DNA of 13,239 bases from Candidatus Puniceispirillum sp. Lineage in GTDB: Bacteria; Pseudomonadota; Alphaproteobacteria; Puniceispirillales; Puniceispirillaceae. The DNA lies in contig JABJBD010000235.1 of assembly GCA_018668795.1 (NCBI GenBank), positions 1-13,239 of the forward strand. Direction: 5' to 3'. Below the pieces are notes generated by a model. It saw only the letters and a list, made by a program, of their open reading frames with translations, had not been told where the DNA came from and made no database searches. This document shows positions 1-7,416 of this stretch, piece after piece (positions within the stretch are counted from its first letter, which is position 1; the number at the start of each line of letters is the position of its first letter). The translations under genes were made by a program, and so were the position numbers.

Positions 1-1
1 A

Positions 2-78
2 TGGTGATCCCGGAGGGACTCGAACCCCCTACCTACAGATTAGGAATCTGTCGCTCTATCCTGATGAGCTACGGGACC
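2..78 (-). tRNA. tRNA-Arg (anticodon CCU), CCA encoded
   Basis: The minus strand folds into a complete 77-nt cloverleaf. It has a 7-bp acceptor stem (GGTCCCG with CGGGATC, one G-U pair), a 4-bp D stem with a 9-nt loop, and a 5-bp anticodon stem (ACAGA/TCTGT) closing the loop TTCCTAA. It also has a 5-nt variable region, a 5-bp T stem around TTCGAGT, discriminator A and a genomically encoded CCA. The anticodon CCU (plus-strand positions 42-44) reads the rare arginine codon AGG. The gene points away from the helicase next to it, so the two are divergently transcribed. I see no clear promoter for it in the 193 bp between them. Confidence 0.95.
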
Positions 79-176
79 ACCTTATCTATATGCCGCATTT
101 TATCAAAAAACGCTATCCTTGCTGTTCTTTGAACCACGCCTAGATTGCCGGTAAATTATTCCTATCTGTCACCGCA

Positions 177-205
177 TTGACAAAAACGCGGCTAGGGCGC
201 ATAAA
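177..205 (+). promoter_or_regulatory. Probable sigma-70 promoter of the RNA helicase gene
   Basis: A perfect -35 hexamer TTGACA (177-182) is followed after 17 bp by CATAAA (200-205), which matches four of six bases of the -10 consensus. Transcription would start near 212 and give a leader of about 60 nt before the ATG at 272. The rest of the 79-271 gap is AT-rich and shows no other gene. Confidence 0.5.
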
Positions 206-271
206 CCGCCATACAAACAGGCGCGGTTTGTGTAAAGCGCCCTCCAAAAGCTATTGCTGGAAACTTTACTT

Positions 272-2254
272 ATGACAAGCCTTACCGACGCTGACTCAGC
301 AGATCAACCTTCTGCGGGCGGCAGTTTTACCGATTTTGATTTACCCGAAAAAATGCTCAGTACGCTAGCGCGCGAAGGGCTGGTTGTGCCAACGCCCATT
401 CAACAGATGTCGATACCGCTTTTGCTGTTGGGACACGATCTGATCGGTCTGGCGCAAACTGGAACAGGCAAAACAGCTGCCTTTCTACTACCGCTAATGA
501 CCCAACTCAGCTATTCGCCAAGCGTTCGCTCCGGACAGCCGCCAAAGGCATTGATCTTGGCGCCAACGCGTGAACTTGCCAATCAGATTTCGGCAAATCT
601 GTCACGCCTATCTGCCGATATGAATATCCGGCACATTTGTGTGTTTGGTGGCGCACGTTACGAAGGTCAGATCCGCGGGTTGAAACGTGGGGTCGATATT
701 GTTGTGGCCACACCTGGTCGCCTGATGGATCTTATGGAACGCGGCTCATTCGACCCGTCCGGCATCACGCACTGGATTCTGGATGAGGCTGATCATATGC
801 TTGATCTTGGCTTTTATCCGGCAATGAAGCATATTTCGGCTTCCTTGCCAGCTGATCGCCAGACGATGCTGTTTTCCGCCACGATGCCGCCCGAAATCGA
901 AAAGCTTGGCAATGAATTTCTTACTGACCCCGAGCGGGTTAAAGCACCGCAAACCGGTATAACCGCCGATAAAATCACCCAGCATGTGACCTTGATGGCT
1001 GAAGGTGATAAACGTGACCGGTTGTGTGATGTGCTTAACCATGAAGATACTGGCCAGTGTCTTATCTTTGTGCGCACCAAACGTCGCGCCGATGCGCTTT
1101 CTAAATTTATGGAAGCGCGTGGCTTTGCTGTTGACACTTTACATGGCGATATGCGCCAGGGACTTCGTCAGAAAGTGTTACGCAATTTTCGTGATGGCAA
1201 ATTACAGGGTCTTATTGCCACTGACGTTGCTGCCCGTGGTATCGATATCGCTGGGCTGTCTCATGTGGTCAATTTCGATATTACCGATACGCCTGAGGCC
1301 TATGTTCACCGTATTGGACGAACAGGACGTGCAGGTCTTGGCGGCCTTGCTTTATCTTTCTGTTCACCTTCTGAAGAGCCTCGTCTTGCTGCCATCATTT
1401 CGGTTGTTGGCTCACGTGTTGAACTTTTTGACATGGATGGTGAAGCTGTCACTGATTTTCATGCCAAGCCTGCCAAAGCCAAAGGCCGTAGTCGGCAACG
1501 TTCAGGAAATCGCAACGCGTCTGGTCGTTCTAGAGGCGACCGTCCAGAAAATGGTCGTCCAGCTAACCGCCGCTCAGACAATGACCGCTCCAGCAACCGC
1601 TTTGCTGACAACGATCGTAAATCATCGCGCACAGATGATGGTTCTTCCAGCACCAAAAAATGGAATAAAAAGCCGGATGAAAACAAAACACGAGCTACTA
1701 ATAAATGGTCATCGCATGATAATAGTGGAAATGATGAAAGGCGCTCTACACGTGGTGCATCAAAACCATCATCAAATAGTAAACCCGCGCGCTCTGGCAA
1801 AAGTATAAGCAAGCCAGATTTTGGCAAAAAACCGTTTGGCAAAAAACCATGGGAAAAGTCTGGTGACAGACCAGCACGATCAAATGACAATCATACGCAA
1901 CGCGATGATCGGCCACAAAGAGATAACAAACGTAGCGATAAGCACGTAGATGACGACAAGCCACGTTTCGGCAAAAAACCATCATTTGGTAAGAAACCGC
2001 CTTTTGGCAAAAAGCCTTCCTTTGCCGCACAATCAAACACTGAAGGTAAACGGCGGAATGCTGACGGTGAACGCCGAGACAGCAATCGGGATGATACCAA
2101 AAAAGATAACCGAAGCGGCAAACCCAGCTTTGGTAAAGCTGGCAAACCAAAATCAAAGCCAAATAGTCGTTCTGCCAGCAAACCTGGTTCACGTTCGGCG
2201 GCACCCCGTTCAGCAGGTGGTGAAAAACGTTTGCGCCGAAAAAATAACGCTTAG
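272..2254 (+). CDS. DEAD-box ATP-dependent RNA helicase, RhlE-like, with long basic repeat tail
   Basis: This is a cytoplasmic ATP-dependent RNA helicase that remodels structured RNA; in this family the roles are ribosome assembly, mRNA decay and cold growth. All core motifs are visible (numbered from the ATG at 272): Q motif PTPIQ near 40-44, Walker A AQTGTGKT at 61-68, PTREL near 98, TPGR near 147, DEAD at 171-174, SAT at 202-204, RGID near 322 and HRIGRTGR at 346-353. From about residue 400 to 660 the chain becomes low-complexity, rich in R, K, S, D, N and G, with FGKKP units at about 517, 522, 566, 572 and 578 and a variant FGKAGKP at 620. Such tails bind RNA nonspecifically. I chose ATG 272, with GGA about 10 nt upstream, over an in-frame TTG at 254. 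The core fits RhlE best; a CsdA/DeaD assignment is less likely. It has its own promoter and ends 9 bp from the convergent acyl-CoA synthetase gene. Confidence 0.94.
   Translation: MTSLTDADSADQPSAGGSFTDFDLPEKMLSTLAREGLVVPTPIQQMSIPLLLLGHDLIGLAQTGTGKTAAFLLPLMTQLSYSPSVRSGQPPKALILAPTRELANQISANLSRLSADMNIRHICVFGGARYEGQIRGLKRGVDIVVATPGRLMDLMERGSFDPSGITHWILDEADHMLDLGFYPAMKHISASLPADRQTMLFSATMPPEIEKLGNEFLTDPERVKAPQTGITADKITQHVTLMAEGDKRDRLCDVLNHEDTGQCLIFVRTKRRADALSKFMEARGFAVDTLHGDMRQGLRQKVLRNFRDGKLQGLIATDVAARGIDIAGLSHVVNFDITDTPEAYVHRIGRTGRAGLGGLALSFCSPSEEPRLAAIISVVGSRVELFDMDGEAVTDFHAKPAKAKGRSRQRSGNRNASGRSRGDRPENGRPANRRSDNDRSSNRFADNDRKSSRTDDGSSSTKKWNKKPDENKTRATNKWSSHDNSGNDERRSTRGASKPSSNSKPARSGKSISKPDFGKKPFGKKPWEKSGDRPARSNDNHTQRDDRPQRDNKRSDKHVDDDKPRFGKKPSFGKKPPFGKKPSFAAQSNTEGKRRNADGERRDSNRDDTKKDNRSGKPSFGKAGKPKSKPNSRSASKPGSRSAAPRSAGGEKRLRRKNNA
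1820..2143 (+). repeat. FGKKP-coding repeat units in the helicase tail
   Basis: Five near-identical 15-bp units encode Phe-Gly-Lys-Lys-Pro. Two abut at 1820-1849; three more start at 1967, 1985 and 2003, each separated by one codon. A sixth, degenerate unit (FGKA) starts at 2129. The DNA units vary mainly at third codon positions (ttt/ttc, ggc/ggt, aaa/aag), so protein sequence appears to be conserved rather than the DNA being freshly duplicated. Confidence 0.8.
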
Positions 2255-2263
2255 TGGGTCAGG

Positions 2264-3880
2264 TTACGTCTGCATTGTTTGTCGCAAAATAAATTTCTGG
2301 ATTTTGCCTGTGGATGTTTTCGGTAATTCCCCGAATTTAATAACTTTGGGCCGTTTAAAGCCTGCCATCTGACCACGACACCATTCCATCAATTCATCTT
2401 CGGTTATGGTTGCCCCGTCTTTTACCTCGACAAACGCACAGGGCACCTCGCCCCATTTTTCATCGGGTTTGGCAACAACTGCCGCCGCGACCACATCCGG
2501 ATGGCGATAAAGATACCCCTCGACTTCAACCGATGAGATGTTCTCTCCACCAGAAATGATCACGTCTTTCAGGCGATCCTTAATCTGCACATAACCATTT
2601 TTATGCCACACCGCGGCATCACCCGAATAGAACCAGCCATCACGCATCGCCGCAGCTGTGGCATCGGCATCCTTATAATAGCCTTTCATAACTATATTGC
2701 CGCGAATAACAATTTCTCCCTGCGTTTCGCCATCGCGCGGCACTTCATTACCGGTTTCACTATTGACCACGGCACTCCCTTCGGCGACAGGAAATGCAAT
2801 GCCCTGCCAGCTTTGAATGTCGGCCTGTTCAGAAAATGTCAATTCATCCCATTCCGAGCGCCACAGACATTGCGTGACATGGCCATAGGTTTCAGTCAGA
2901 CCATAAACCTGCATGACCTCAAGCCCCATCGCCGCTGTTTTTTCCAGCATCGCCGCAGGTGGTGGCGCACCAGCGGTCAACACCTTGATCTTGTAATCTA
3001 GCTTTGGCCGCGTTGCTTCTGGTGCATTGACCAATAAAGACAGAACAATTGGTGCGCCGCCAAAATGCGTGATCTTGTGCTTTTCAATATCCCCAAAAAT
3101 TGCCTCCGCACTGATCGTCCGTGTCAGCACAATCGTCGCCGCCATCAAAGTCATGGTCCACGCATGGCCCCAGCCATTACAATGAAACATCGGCACCACA
3201 TAAAGATATGTCGGATGGTGCTGCAACTCCCATGCTGTGACTGTGCCAACGCTCATCAGATATGATCCGCGATGATGATAGACAACGCCTTTTGGTCGGC
3301 CAGACGTACCCGAAGTATAGCCTAGCGCCAGCGCTTGCCATTCATCTTCGGGAAGATTCCAGTCATAATTGACATCGCCACTAGCGATGAAATCTTCGTA
3401 ATCGCGGTCACCGATATTGGGCATATCACCCATCGCTGGATCGCGGATATCTATAACGGCAATATCGCGGTTCAGCAGTTTCAACGCAGCAATCACAGTT
3501 TCATGGAATGCCGTATCAACGATCAATAACTGACTATCACTATTATCCAGAATATAGGCGATAGTTTCAGCCTCAATTCTTGTGTTCAAAGTGTTAAGAA
3601 CACATCCAGCCATGGGAACCCCAAAATGCGCCTCGAACATTTCAGGCGTATTCGCAGCAATCACTGACACCGTATCACCAAGCCCAAGCCCCATTTTAAC
3701 CAATGCAGAGGCTAGCGATCGACATCGACCATATGTTTCTGACCAGCTATAGCGCCGTGCGCCATAAATCAGCGCTGTACGGTCTCCAAACAGGTCAGCT
3801 GTCCGCTGAATAAAACTTAATGGCGAAAGCGGCACGTAATTGGCCTTATTTTTCTCTAGCGCCTCGTAATGCTGATGCAT
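2264..3880 (-). CDS. Acyl-CoA synthetase (AMP-forming, ANL superfamily)
   Basis: This enzyme activates a carboxylic acid to its CoA thioester through an acyl-adenylate, using ATP and CoA. The 538-residue chain is full length for the family. It shows the phosphate-binding loop TSGTSGRPKG at 189-198, the adenine-site motif YGLTE at 326-330, YSGD at 418-421, the hinge DRLKD at 435-439 followed by the ISGGENIS block, and the C-terminal PKTSTGK with catalytic Lys526. The N-terminus (NYVPLSPLSF) is typical of the bacterial and plant acyl-activating enzymes for short or medium, branched or aromatic acids. The exact substrate cannot be read from the sequence. The ATG at 3880 is preceded by GGGG about 9 nt upstream. 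The gene is divergent from a class III CoA-transferase, so the two may serve one organic-acid pathway. No terminator is visible in the 9-bp gap to the helicase gene. Confidence 0.92.
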   Translation of the reverse strand: MHQHYEALEKNKANYVPLSPLSFIQRTADLFGDRTALIYGARRYSWSETYGRCRSLASALVKMGLGLGDTVSVIAANTPEMFEAHFGVPMAGCVLNTLNTRIEAETIAYILDNSDSQLLIVDTAFHETVIAALKLLNRDIAVIDIRDPAMGDMPNIGDRDYEDFIASGDVNYDWNLPEDEWQALALGYTSGTSGRPKGVVYHHRGSYLMSVGTVTAWELQHHPTYLYVVPMFHCNGWGHAWTMTLMAATIVLTRTISAEAIFGDIEKHKITHFGGAPIVLSLLVNAPEATRPKLDYKIKVLTAGAPPPAAMLEKTAAMGLEVMQVYGLTETYGHVTQCLWRSEWDELTFSEQADIQSWQGIAFPVAEGSAVVNSETGNEVPRDGETQGEIVIRGNIVMKGYYKDADATAAAMRDGWFYSGDAAVWHKNGYVQIKDRLKDVIISGGENISSVEVEGYLYRHPDVVAAAVVAKPDEKWGEVPCAFVEVKDGATITEDELMEWCRGQMAGFKRPKVIKFGELPKTSTGKIQKFILRQTMQT

Positions 3881-3904
3881 ATTCTCTACCCCATCTAAAA
3901 ATTA

Positions 3905-3926
3905 CATACATATGTGTTATTGTATG
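3905..3926. promoter_or_regulatory. Inverted repeat, candidate repressor operator between divergent genes
   Basis: Arms CATACA (3905-3910) and TGTATG (3921-3926) form a perfect 6-bp inverted repeat with a 10-bp spacer. Inside it lies a second palindrome, ACATATGT (3908-3915). A 22-bp dyad of this geometry is typical of dimeric TetR, MarR or GntR regulators. It sits in the 154-bp region between the acyl-CoA synthetase and CoA-transferase genes, nearer the former (25 bp upstream of its ATG). No regulator gene is in the window, so the protein that binds is unknown. Confidence 0.4.
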
Positions 3927-3948
3927 GGTTTCGCCAAAACAAGGCTAA
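3919..3948 (-). promoter_or_regulatory. Possible promoter of the acyl-CoA synthetase gene
   Basis: On the minus strand TACAAT (complement of 3919-3924, five of six -10 bases) lies 18 bp downstream of TTAGCC (complement of 3943-3948, a poor -35 with three matches). Transcription would start near 3912, inside the inverted repeat at 3905-3926, a placement that suits repression. The weak -35 keeps confidence low. I found no convincing promoter for the divergent CoA-transferase gene. Confidence 0.3.
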
Positions 3949-4034
3949 CATGATGCCAACAGGATTTTACCTGTCAAGCATCAGCACCCCAAAGTAACAA
4001 TGTTAAAATTTCACATTTGGCGTTACGGTTAATC

Positions 4035-5267
4035 ATGATTGAAAAAGATACACCACCGCAGGTAAATCACGGCCCCTTATCAGGTATCAGGGTTCTTGAT
4101 CTGTCACGCATCTTGGCGGGACCAACCTGCACGCAATTAATGGGGGATTATGGTGCCGATATTATCAAGGTGGAAAAACCAGGATTAGGAGATGATACGC
4201 GCGCTTGGGGGCCACCCTATGTCACTGGACCTGACGATATGCCAACAGCTGAAAGTGCTTATTACCTATCGGCGAACCGGAACAAACGCTCTTTTGCCAT
4301 TGATATCACCACACCCAAAGGCGCCGAAACCGTGCGCCAGCTGGCAACTCAATGCGACATTATGGTCGAAAATTTCAAGGTTGGTGGGCTAGCCAAATAC
4401 GGCCTTGATTATGACGCCATCGCTGCTGTTAACCCAGCCATAATATATTGTGCCATCAGCGGTTTTGGCCAGACAGGCCCCAATGCACATTTACCAGGTT
4501 ATGATTTGCTGGCACAGGCCTTTGGCGGGATCATGAGTTTGACAGGTGCACCCGATGGTGAGCCCATGAAAGTTGGGGTGGCCGTTGCTGATGTTGTGTG
4601 CGGTCTTTACGCTTGCACCGCAGTGCTTGCCGCATTGCAACATCGCACACGGACAGGTGAAGGCCAATATATAGATATCGGTCTTGCCGATACACAGATC
4701 GCTTGGTTGATCAATAATGGAACTAATTATCTGACCTCGGGACAATCTCCAAAACGACTTGGTAATGAGCATCCAAACATTGTCCCGTATCAAGTTTTTG
4801 CCACCATCGATGGGCATATTGTTGTTGCGGCCGGAAATGATGCGCAATATGCCCGCTTCTGCGGTCTGATCGGGCGCGACGATCTTGCCAGCCATGCCGA
4901 CTATCTGACAAATATGAGTCGTGTGAAACACCGTGATACACTGATACCTATACTTGCTAACGAGATCGCCAAGCTGACCAAAGCCGAACTTGTTGCCAAA
5001 ATGGAGCAGCATGGTGTGCCTGGTGGACCCATCAATACCCTACCTGAGGTGTTTGACTCCGAACAGGTGATCTCGCGTGAAATGAAAATTGTTATGCCCC
5101 ATGCCAGCGCCAAGAGTGGAGCGGTTGATCTAATCGGCAATCCAGTCAAATTCAGCAAAACGCCTGTATCCTACCGCTATTCACCGCCAACATGTGGCGA
5201 ACATAGTGACGATATAACAGCTGAATTACTCACTAATATTAATAGCAGCGCAACCAAGAGCGAATAA
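4035..5267 (+). CDS. Class III (CaiB/BaiF) CoA-transferase, SUGCT-like
   Basis: Class III CoA-transferases move CoA between carboxylic acids through a covalent aspartyl-CoA intermediate. The 410-residue protein begins with the family hallmark PLSGIRVLDLSRILAGP and GADIIKVEKPGLGDDTRAWG. The catalytic aspartate is most likely Asp157 in the GYDLLAQA motif. Conserved NRNKRS, VENF, GFGQTGP and VPGGPIN blocks follow. From memory of the family, the blocks GDDTRAWGPP, YYLSANRNK and IVPYQVF resemble human SUGCT, the succinyl-CoA:glutarate CoA-transferase, more than formyl-CoA:oxalate transferases. A dicarboxylate such as glutarate is therefore a reasonable substrate guess, with succinyl-CoA as donor. 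I chose the ATG at 4035 over an in-frame TTG at 4017; neither has a strong Shine-Dalgarno sequence. The gene is divergent from an acyl-CoA synthetase and followed by a 252-bp gap before xsc, so an operon with xsc is not obvious. Confidence 0.9.
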   Translation: MIEKDTPPQVNHGPLSGIRVLDLSRILAGPTCTQLMGDYGADIIKVEKPGLGDDTRAWGPPYVTGPDDMPTAESAYYLSANRNKRSFAIDITTPKGAETVRQLATQCDIMVENFKVGGLAKYGLDYDAIAAVNPAIIYCAISGFGQTGPNAHLPGYDLLAQAFGGIMSLTGAPDGEPMKVGVAVADVVCGLYACTAVLAALQHRTRTGEGQYIDIGLADTQIAWLINNGTNYLTSGQSPKRLGNEHPNIVPYQVFATIDGHIVVAAGNDAQYARFCGLIGRDDLASHADYLTNMSRVKHRDTLIPILANEIAKLTKAELVAKMEQHGVPGGPINTLPEVFDSEQVISREMKIVMPHASAKSGAVDLIGNPVKFSKTPVSYRYSPPTCGEHSDDITAELLTNINSSATKSE

Positions 5268-5319
5268 CATCAAATCACCTATGCGGGTCTTTTAGACGAT
5301 GCGCAGGCAAGACATGCCT

Positions 5320-5352
5320 ATCTGGATCCATTTTTACCTAGATCTGGATCCA
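5320..5352. promoter_or_regulatory. Tandem ATCTGGATCCA repeats upstream of xsc, candidate TauR/MocR-type operator
   Basis: The 11-bp word ATCTGGATCCA occurs twice in direct orientation (5320-5330 and 5342-5352), offset by 22 bp, about two helical turns. Each copy also contains the 8-bp palindrome TGGATCCA. Direct CTGGA-type repeats two turns apart recall the CTGGAC(T/C)TAA repeats reported, as I remember, for the MocR-type taurine regulator TauR. The match covers only CTGGA plus scattered bases. The site is 168-200 bp upstream of the xsc start codon. Confidence 0.45.
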
Positions 5353-5360
5353 AAGTCAGC

Positions 5361-5389
5361 TTGGCTTGGCCCGCGATTCATAGTAAATA
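5361..5389 (+). promoter_or_regulatory. Weak candidate promoter for xsc
   Basis: TTGGCT (5361-5366) is followed after 17 bp by TAAATA (5384-5389), a poor -10 match. It lies just downstream of the tandem repeat pair, which would then be centred near -70 and -48, positions typical for activator binding. A weak core promoter is what an activator-dependent gene would show. The remaining gap to 5519 holds no gene; it contains a short dyad, ACCT/AGGT, around 5444-5455. Confidence 0.22.
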
Positions 5390-5519
5390 AGAACCTGCTA
5401 TGGTTTATGCCAAGCCTTTAAAACAAATTCGGCTAACCGCATTACCTGTCTAGGTCAGGCTTTAGTCATCCACGTGTTTCAATGCGCCATAATTAACATA
5501 TTCAATGAGGGTTAAATAA

Positions 5520-7298
5520 ATGAAAATGACAACCGAAGAGGCTTTTGTAAAAGTCTTGCAAATGCATGGTATTCAGCATGCTTTTGGCATTATTGGTTCA
5601 GCCATGATGCCTATCTCAGATTTGTTCCCAAAGGCTGGCATCACATTCTGGGACGCCGCGCATGAGTGCAACGCTGGTATGATGGCTGATGGTTACACAC
5701 GGTCAACAGGCGAAATGTCGATGATGGTCGCGCAGAACGGTCCTGGTATTACAAATTTTGTAACGCCTGTTAAAACTGCTTATTGGAACCATACACCTTT
5801 GCTTCTGGTAACCCCACAAGCCGCCAACAAGACTCTTGGTCAGGGCGGTTTCCAGGAAGTCGAACAAATGGCTTTGTTTAAGGACATGGTTGCCTATCAA
5901 GAAGAGGTGCGTGACCCAAGCCGCGTTGCTGAGACATTAAACCGCGTCATTCTTCAAGCCAAGCGTTGCTCAGCACCAGCTCAGATTAACATCCCACGCG
6001 ACTTCTGGACGCAGGTTATTGATATTGAATTGCCCGCAATCGTCGAATTTGAGCGCCCAAGTGGTGGTGAAGATGCCATTAACGAAGCTGCTAAATTGCT
6101 TTCAACTGCCAAGTTCCCAGTCATTCTGAATGGTGCAGGTGTGGTCATTGGTGGCGCTATTGACGCATCAATCAAACTTGCTGAAAAGCTTGATGCGCCC
6201 GTTTGCTGTGGCTATCAGCATAATGACGCATTTCCAGGATCACATCCGCTTTTTGCAGGCCCCCTTGGTTATAATGGTTCGAAAGCTGGCATGGAATTGA
6301 TTGCCAAAGCCGATGTTGTACTTGCACTTGGCACCCGGCTAAACCCGTTTTCAACATTGCCTGGCTATGGCGTCGATTACTGGCCGAAAGACGCCAGTAT
6401 CATTCAAGTTGACATCAACCCTGATCGTATAGGCTTAACCAAAAAAGTATCTGTTGGAATTGTTGGTGATGCCAAAAAAGTCGCCACCAGCCTTCTGTCC
6501 AAGCTTAGTAACGATGCTGGCAATGCCGGACGCGCCGAACGTGTCGCGGTGATCGCCAATACTAAATCATCTTGGGCGCAGGAACTTACCTCGCTTGACC
6601 ATGAAGACGACGATCCAGGCACAACATGGAACGAACGCGCACGTGGCCGTGAGCCACAAAAAATGTCACCACGTATGGCATGGCGCGCCATTCAATCAGC
6701 TTTGCCGAAAGATGCGATCATTTCGTCTGACATCGGTAATAACTGTGCAATTGGTAATGCTTATCCAACGTTTGAAGAAGGCCGGAAATATCTGGCACCA
6801 GGTTTGTTCGGTCCATGCGGTTATGGCCTACCATCCATCATGGGTGCCAAAATTGGCAAACGCGATGTCCCTGTTGTAGGCTTTGCCGGTGATGGTGCCT
6901 TTGGTATTTCAATGAACGAAATGTCTGCTATCGGTCGTGAAGAATGGCCAGCTATCACAATGGTAATCTTCCGCAACTACCAATGGGGTGCTGAAAAGCG
7001 CAACACGACTTTGTGGTTCGAAGATAATTTCGTTGGCACAGAACTTGATCAGCAGGTCTCTTATGCTGGCATTGCCAAAGCATGTGGCGTCGAAGGTGTT
7101 GTTGCGACCAGCATGGACGGTTTGACCGACGCGTTGAACACCGCGATTGATGCCCAAATGAAGCACGGTAAGACTACATTTATCGAAGTGATGCTCAATC
7201 AAGAACTTGGCGAACCTTTCCGTCGTGACGCGATGAAAAAGCCTGTCGAAGTGGCAGGCGTCAGCCCTAATGACATGCGGGCCCAAAATATTGCCTAA
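5520..7298 (+). CDS. xsc: Sulfoacetaldehyde acetyltransferase (Xsc, EC 2.3.3.15)
   Basis: Xsc is a cytoplasmic thiamine-diphosphate enzyme that converts sulfoacetaldehyde plus phosphate to acetyl phosphate and sulfite. This is the desulfonation step shared by taurine, isethionate and sulfoacetate degradation. The 592-residue protein has the family's usual length and its characteristic N-terminus MKMTTEEAFVK. Glu49 in AAHE is the expected cofactor-activating glutamate. GDG at 457-459 with Asn486 downstream forms the ThDP/Mg-binding motif. The blocks QNGPGITNFVT, NKTLGQGGFQEVEQ, GYQHNDAFPGSHPLF and LGTRLNPFSTLPGYG are, as I recall, specific to Xsc rather than to acetolactate synthase or glyoxylate carboligase. 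The start has a good Shine-Dalgarno sequence (GAGGG, 9 nt upstream). An intrinsic terminator follows, so the gene looks monocistronic. A phosphate acetyltransferase gene, often adjacent in other bacteria, is absent here and must be encoded elsewhere if acetyl phosphate is to become acetyl-CoA. Confidence 0.97.
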   Translation: MKMTTEEAFVKVLQMHGIQHAFGIIGSAMMPISDLFPKAGITFWDAAHECNAGMMADGYTRSTGEMSMMVAQNGPGITNFVTPVKTAYWNHTPLLLVTPQAANKTLGQGGFQEVEQMALFKDMVAYQEEVRDPSRVAETLNRVILQAKRCSAPAQINIPRDFWTQVIDIELPAIVEFERPSGGEDAINEAAKLLSTAKFPVILNGAGVVIGGAIDASIKLAEKLDAPVCCGYQHNDAFPGSHPLFAGPLGYNGSKAGMELIAKADVVLALGTRLNPFSTLPGYGVDYWPKDASIIQVDINPDRIGLTKKVSVGIVGDAKKVATSLLSKLSNDAGNAGRAERVAVIANTKSSWAQELTSLDHEDDDPGTTWNERARGREPQKMSPRMAWRAIQSALPKDAIISSDIGNNCAIGNAYPTFEEGRKYLAPGLFGPCGYGLPSIMGAKIGKRDVPVVGFAGDGAFGISMNEMSAIGREEWPAITMVIFRNYQWGAEKRNTTLWFEDNFVGTELDQQVSYAGIAKACGVEGVVATSMDGLTDALNTAIDAQMKHGKTTFIEVMLNQELGEPFRRDAMKKPVEVAGVSPNDMRAQNIA

Positions 7299-7330
7299 AG
7301 CTGTTCATTCAGCGCATACATAATATCTCA

Positions 7331-7361
7331 AACAGCCGCCCTTACAGGTGGCTGTTTTTTT
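7331..7361 (+). terminator. Rho-independent terminator after xsc
   Basis: Arms AACAGCCGCC (7331-7340) and GGTGGCTGTT (7347-7356) pair over 10 bp with one G-U pair around the loop CTTACA. Together with the end of the 3' arm the strand then runs through seven consecutive T residues to 7361. It lies 33 bp after the xsc stop codon and should separate xsc transcription from the permease gene downstream. Confidence 0.9.
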
Positions 7362-7389
7362 GTAATGGGTTCAATTAAAATCATATCTT
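7360..7389 (+). promoter_or_regulatory. Possible promoter of the EamA permease gene
   Basis: TTGTAA (7360-7365) and TATCTT (7384-7389) are spaced by 18 bp, each matching four of six consensus bases. Transcription would begin near 7396, about 20 nt before the ATG at 7417. Because a strong terminator precedes it, the permease gene needs its own promoter, which makes this site more plausible than its score alone. Confidence 0.3.
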
Positions 7390-7416
7390 CCTGTTTATTT
7401 CTGTTAGCGTTTCCCT

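Noticed and set aside
203..229. AAACCGC/GCGGTTT hairpin upstream of the helicase gene, as a possible cold-shock leader
   Set aside because: With the best promoter at 177-205, transcription would start near 212, so the left arm would not be in the RNA.
1005..1808. Long overlapping open frame of 267 codons inside the helicase gene (plus strand, another frame)
   Set aside because: It lies wholly within a helicase frame with intact motifs, has no ribosome-binding site of note, and its translation is compositionally odd with no recognisable motif. It is most likely a by-product of the tail's biased codon use.
1459..2204. Minus-strand open frames of 143, 152 and 96 codons opposite the helicase tail
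   Set aside because: They are antisense shadows of a low-complexity coding region that is poor in stop codons on the reverse strand; no family resemblance was seen.
4017..4034. TTG start six codons upstream for the CoA-transferase
   Set aside because: There is no better ribosome-binding site than for the ATG at 4035, and the extra residues lie outside the conserved family N-terminus.
5323..5352. The two TGGATCCA palindromes as a terminator for the CoA-transferase gene
   Set aside because: The arms can pair around a 14-nt loop, but no T run follows the second arm and each copy is itself a palindrome, which fits protein-binding sites better.
5320..5352. Two GGATCC (BamHI) sites plus AGATCT as a sign of cloning-vector or assembly junction
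   Set aside because: The flanking sequence has no linker or vector-like character and matches the neighbouring composition; genes on both sides are intact.
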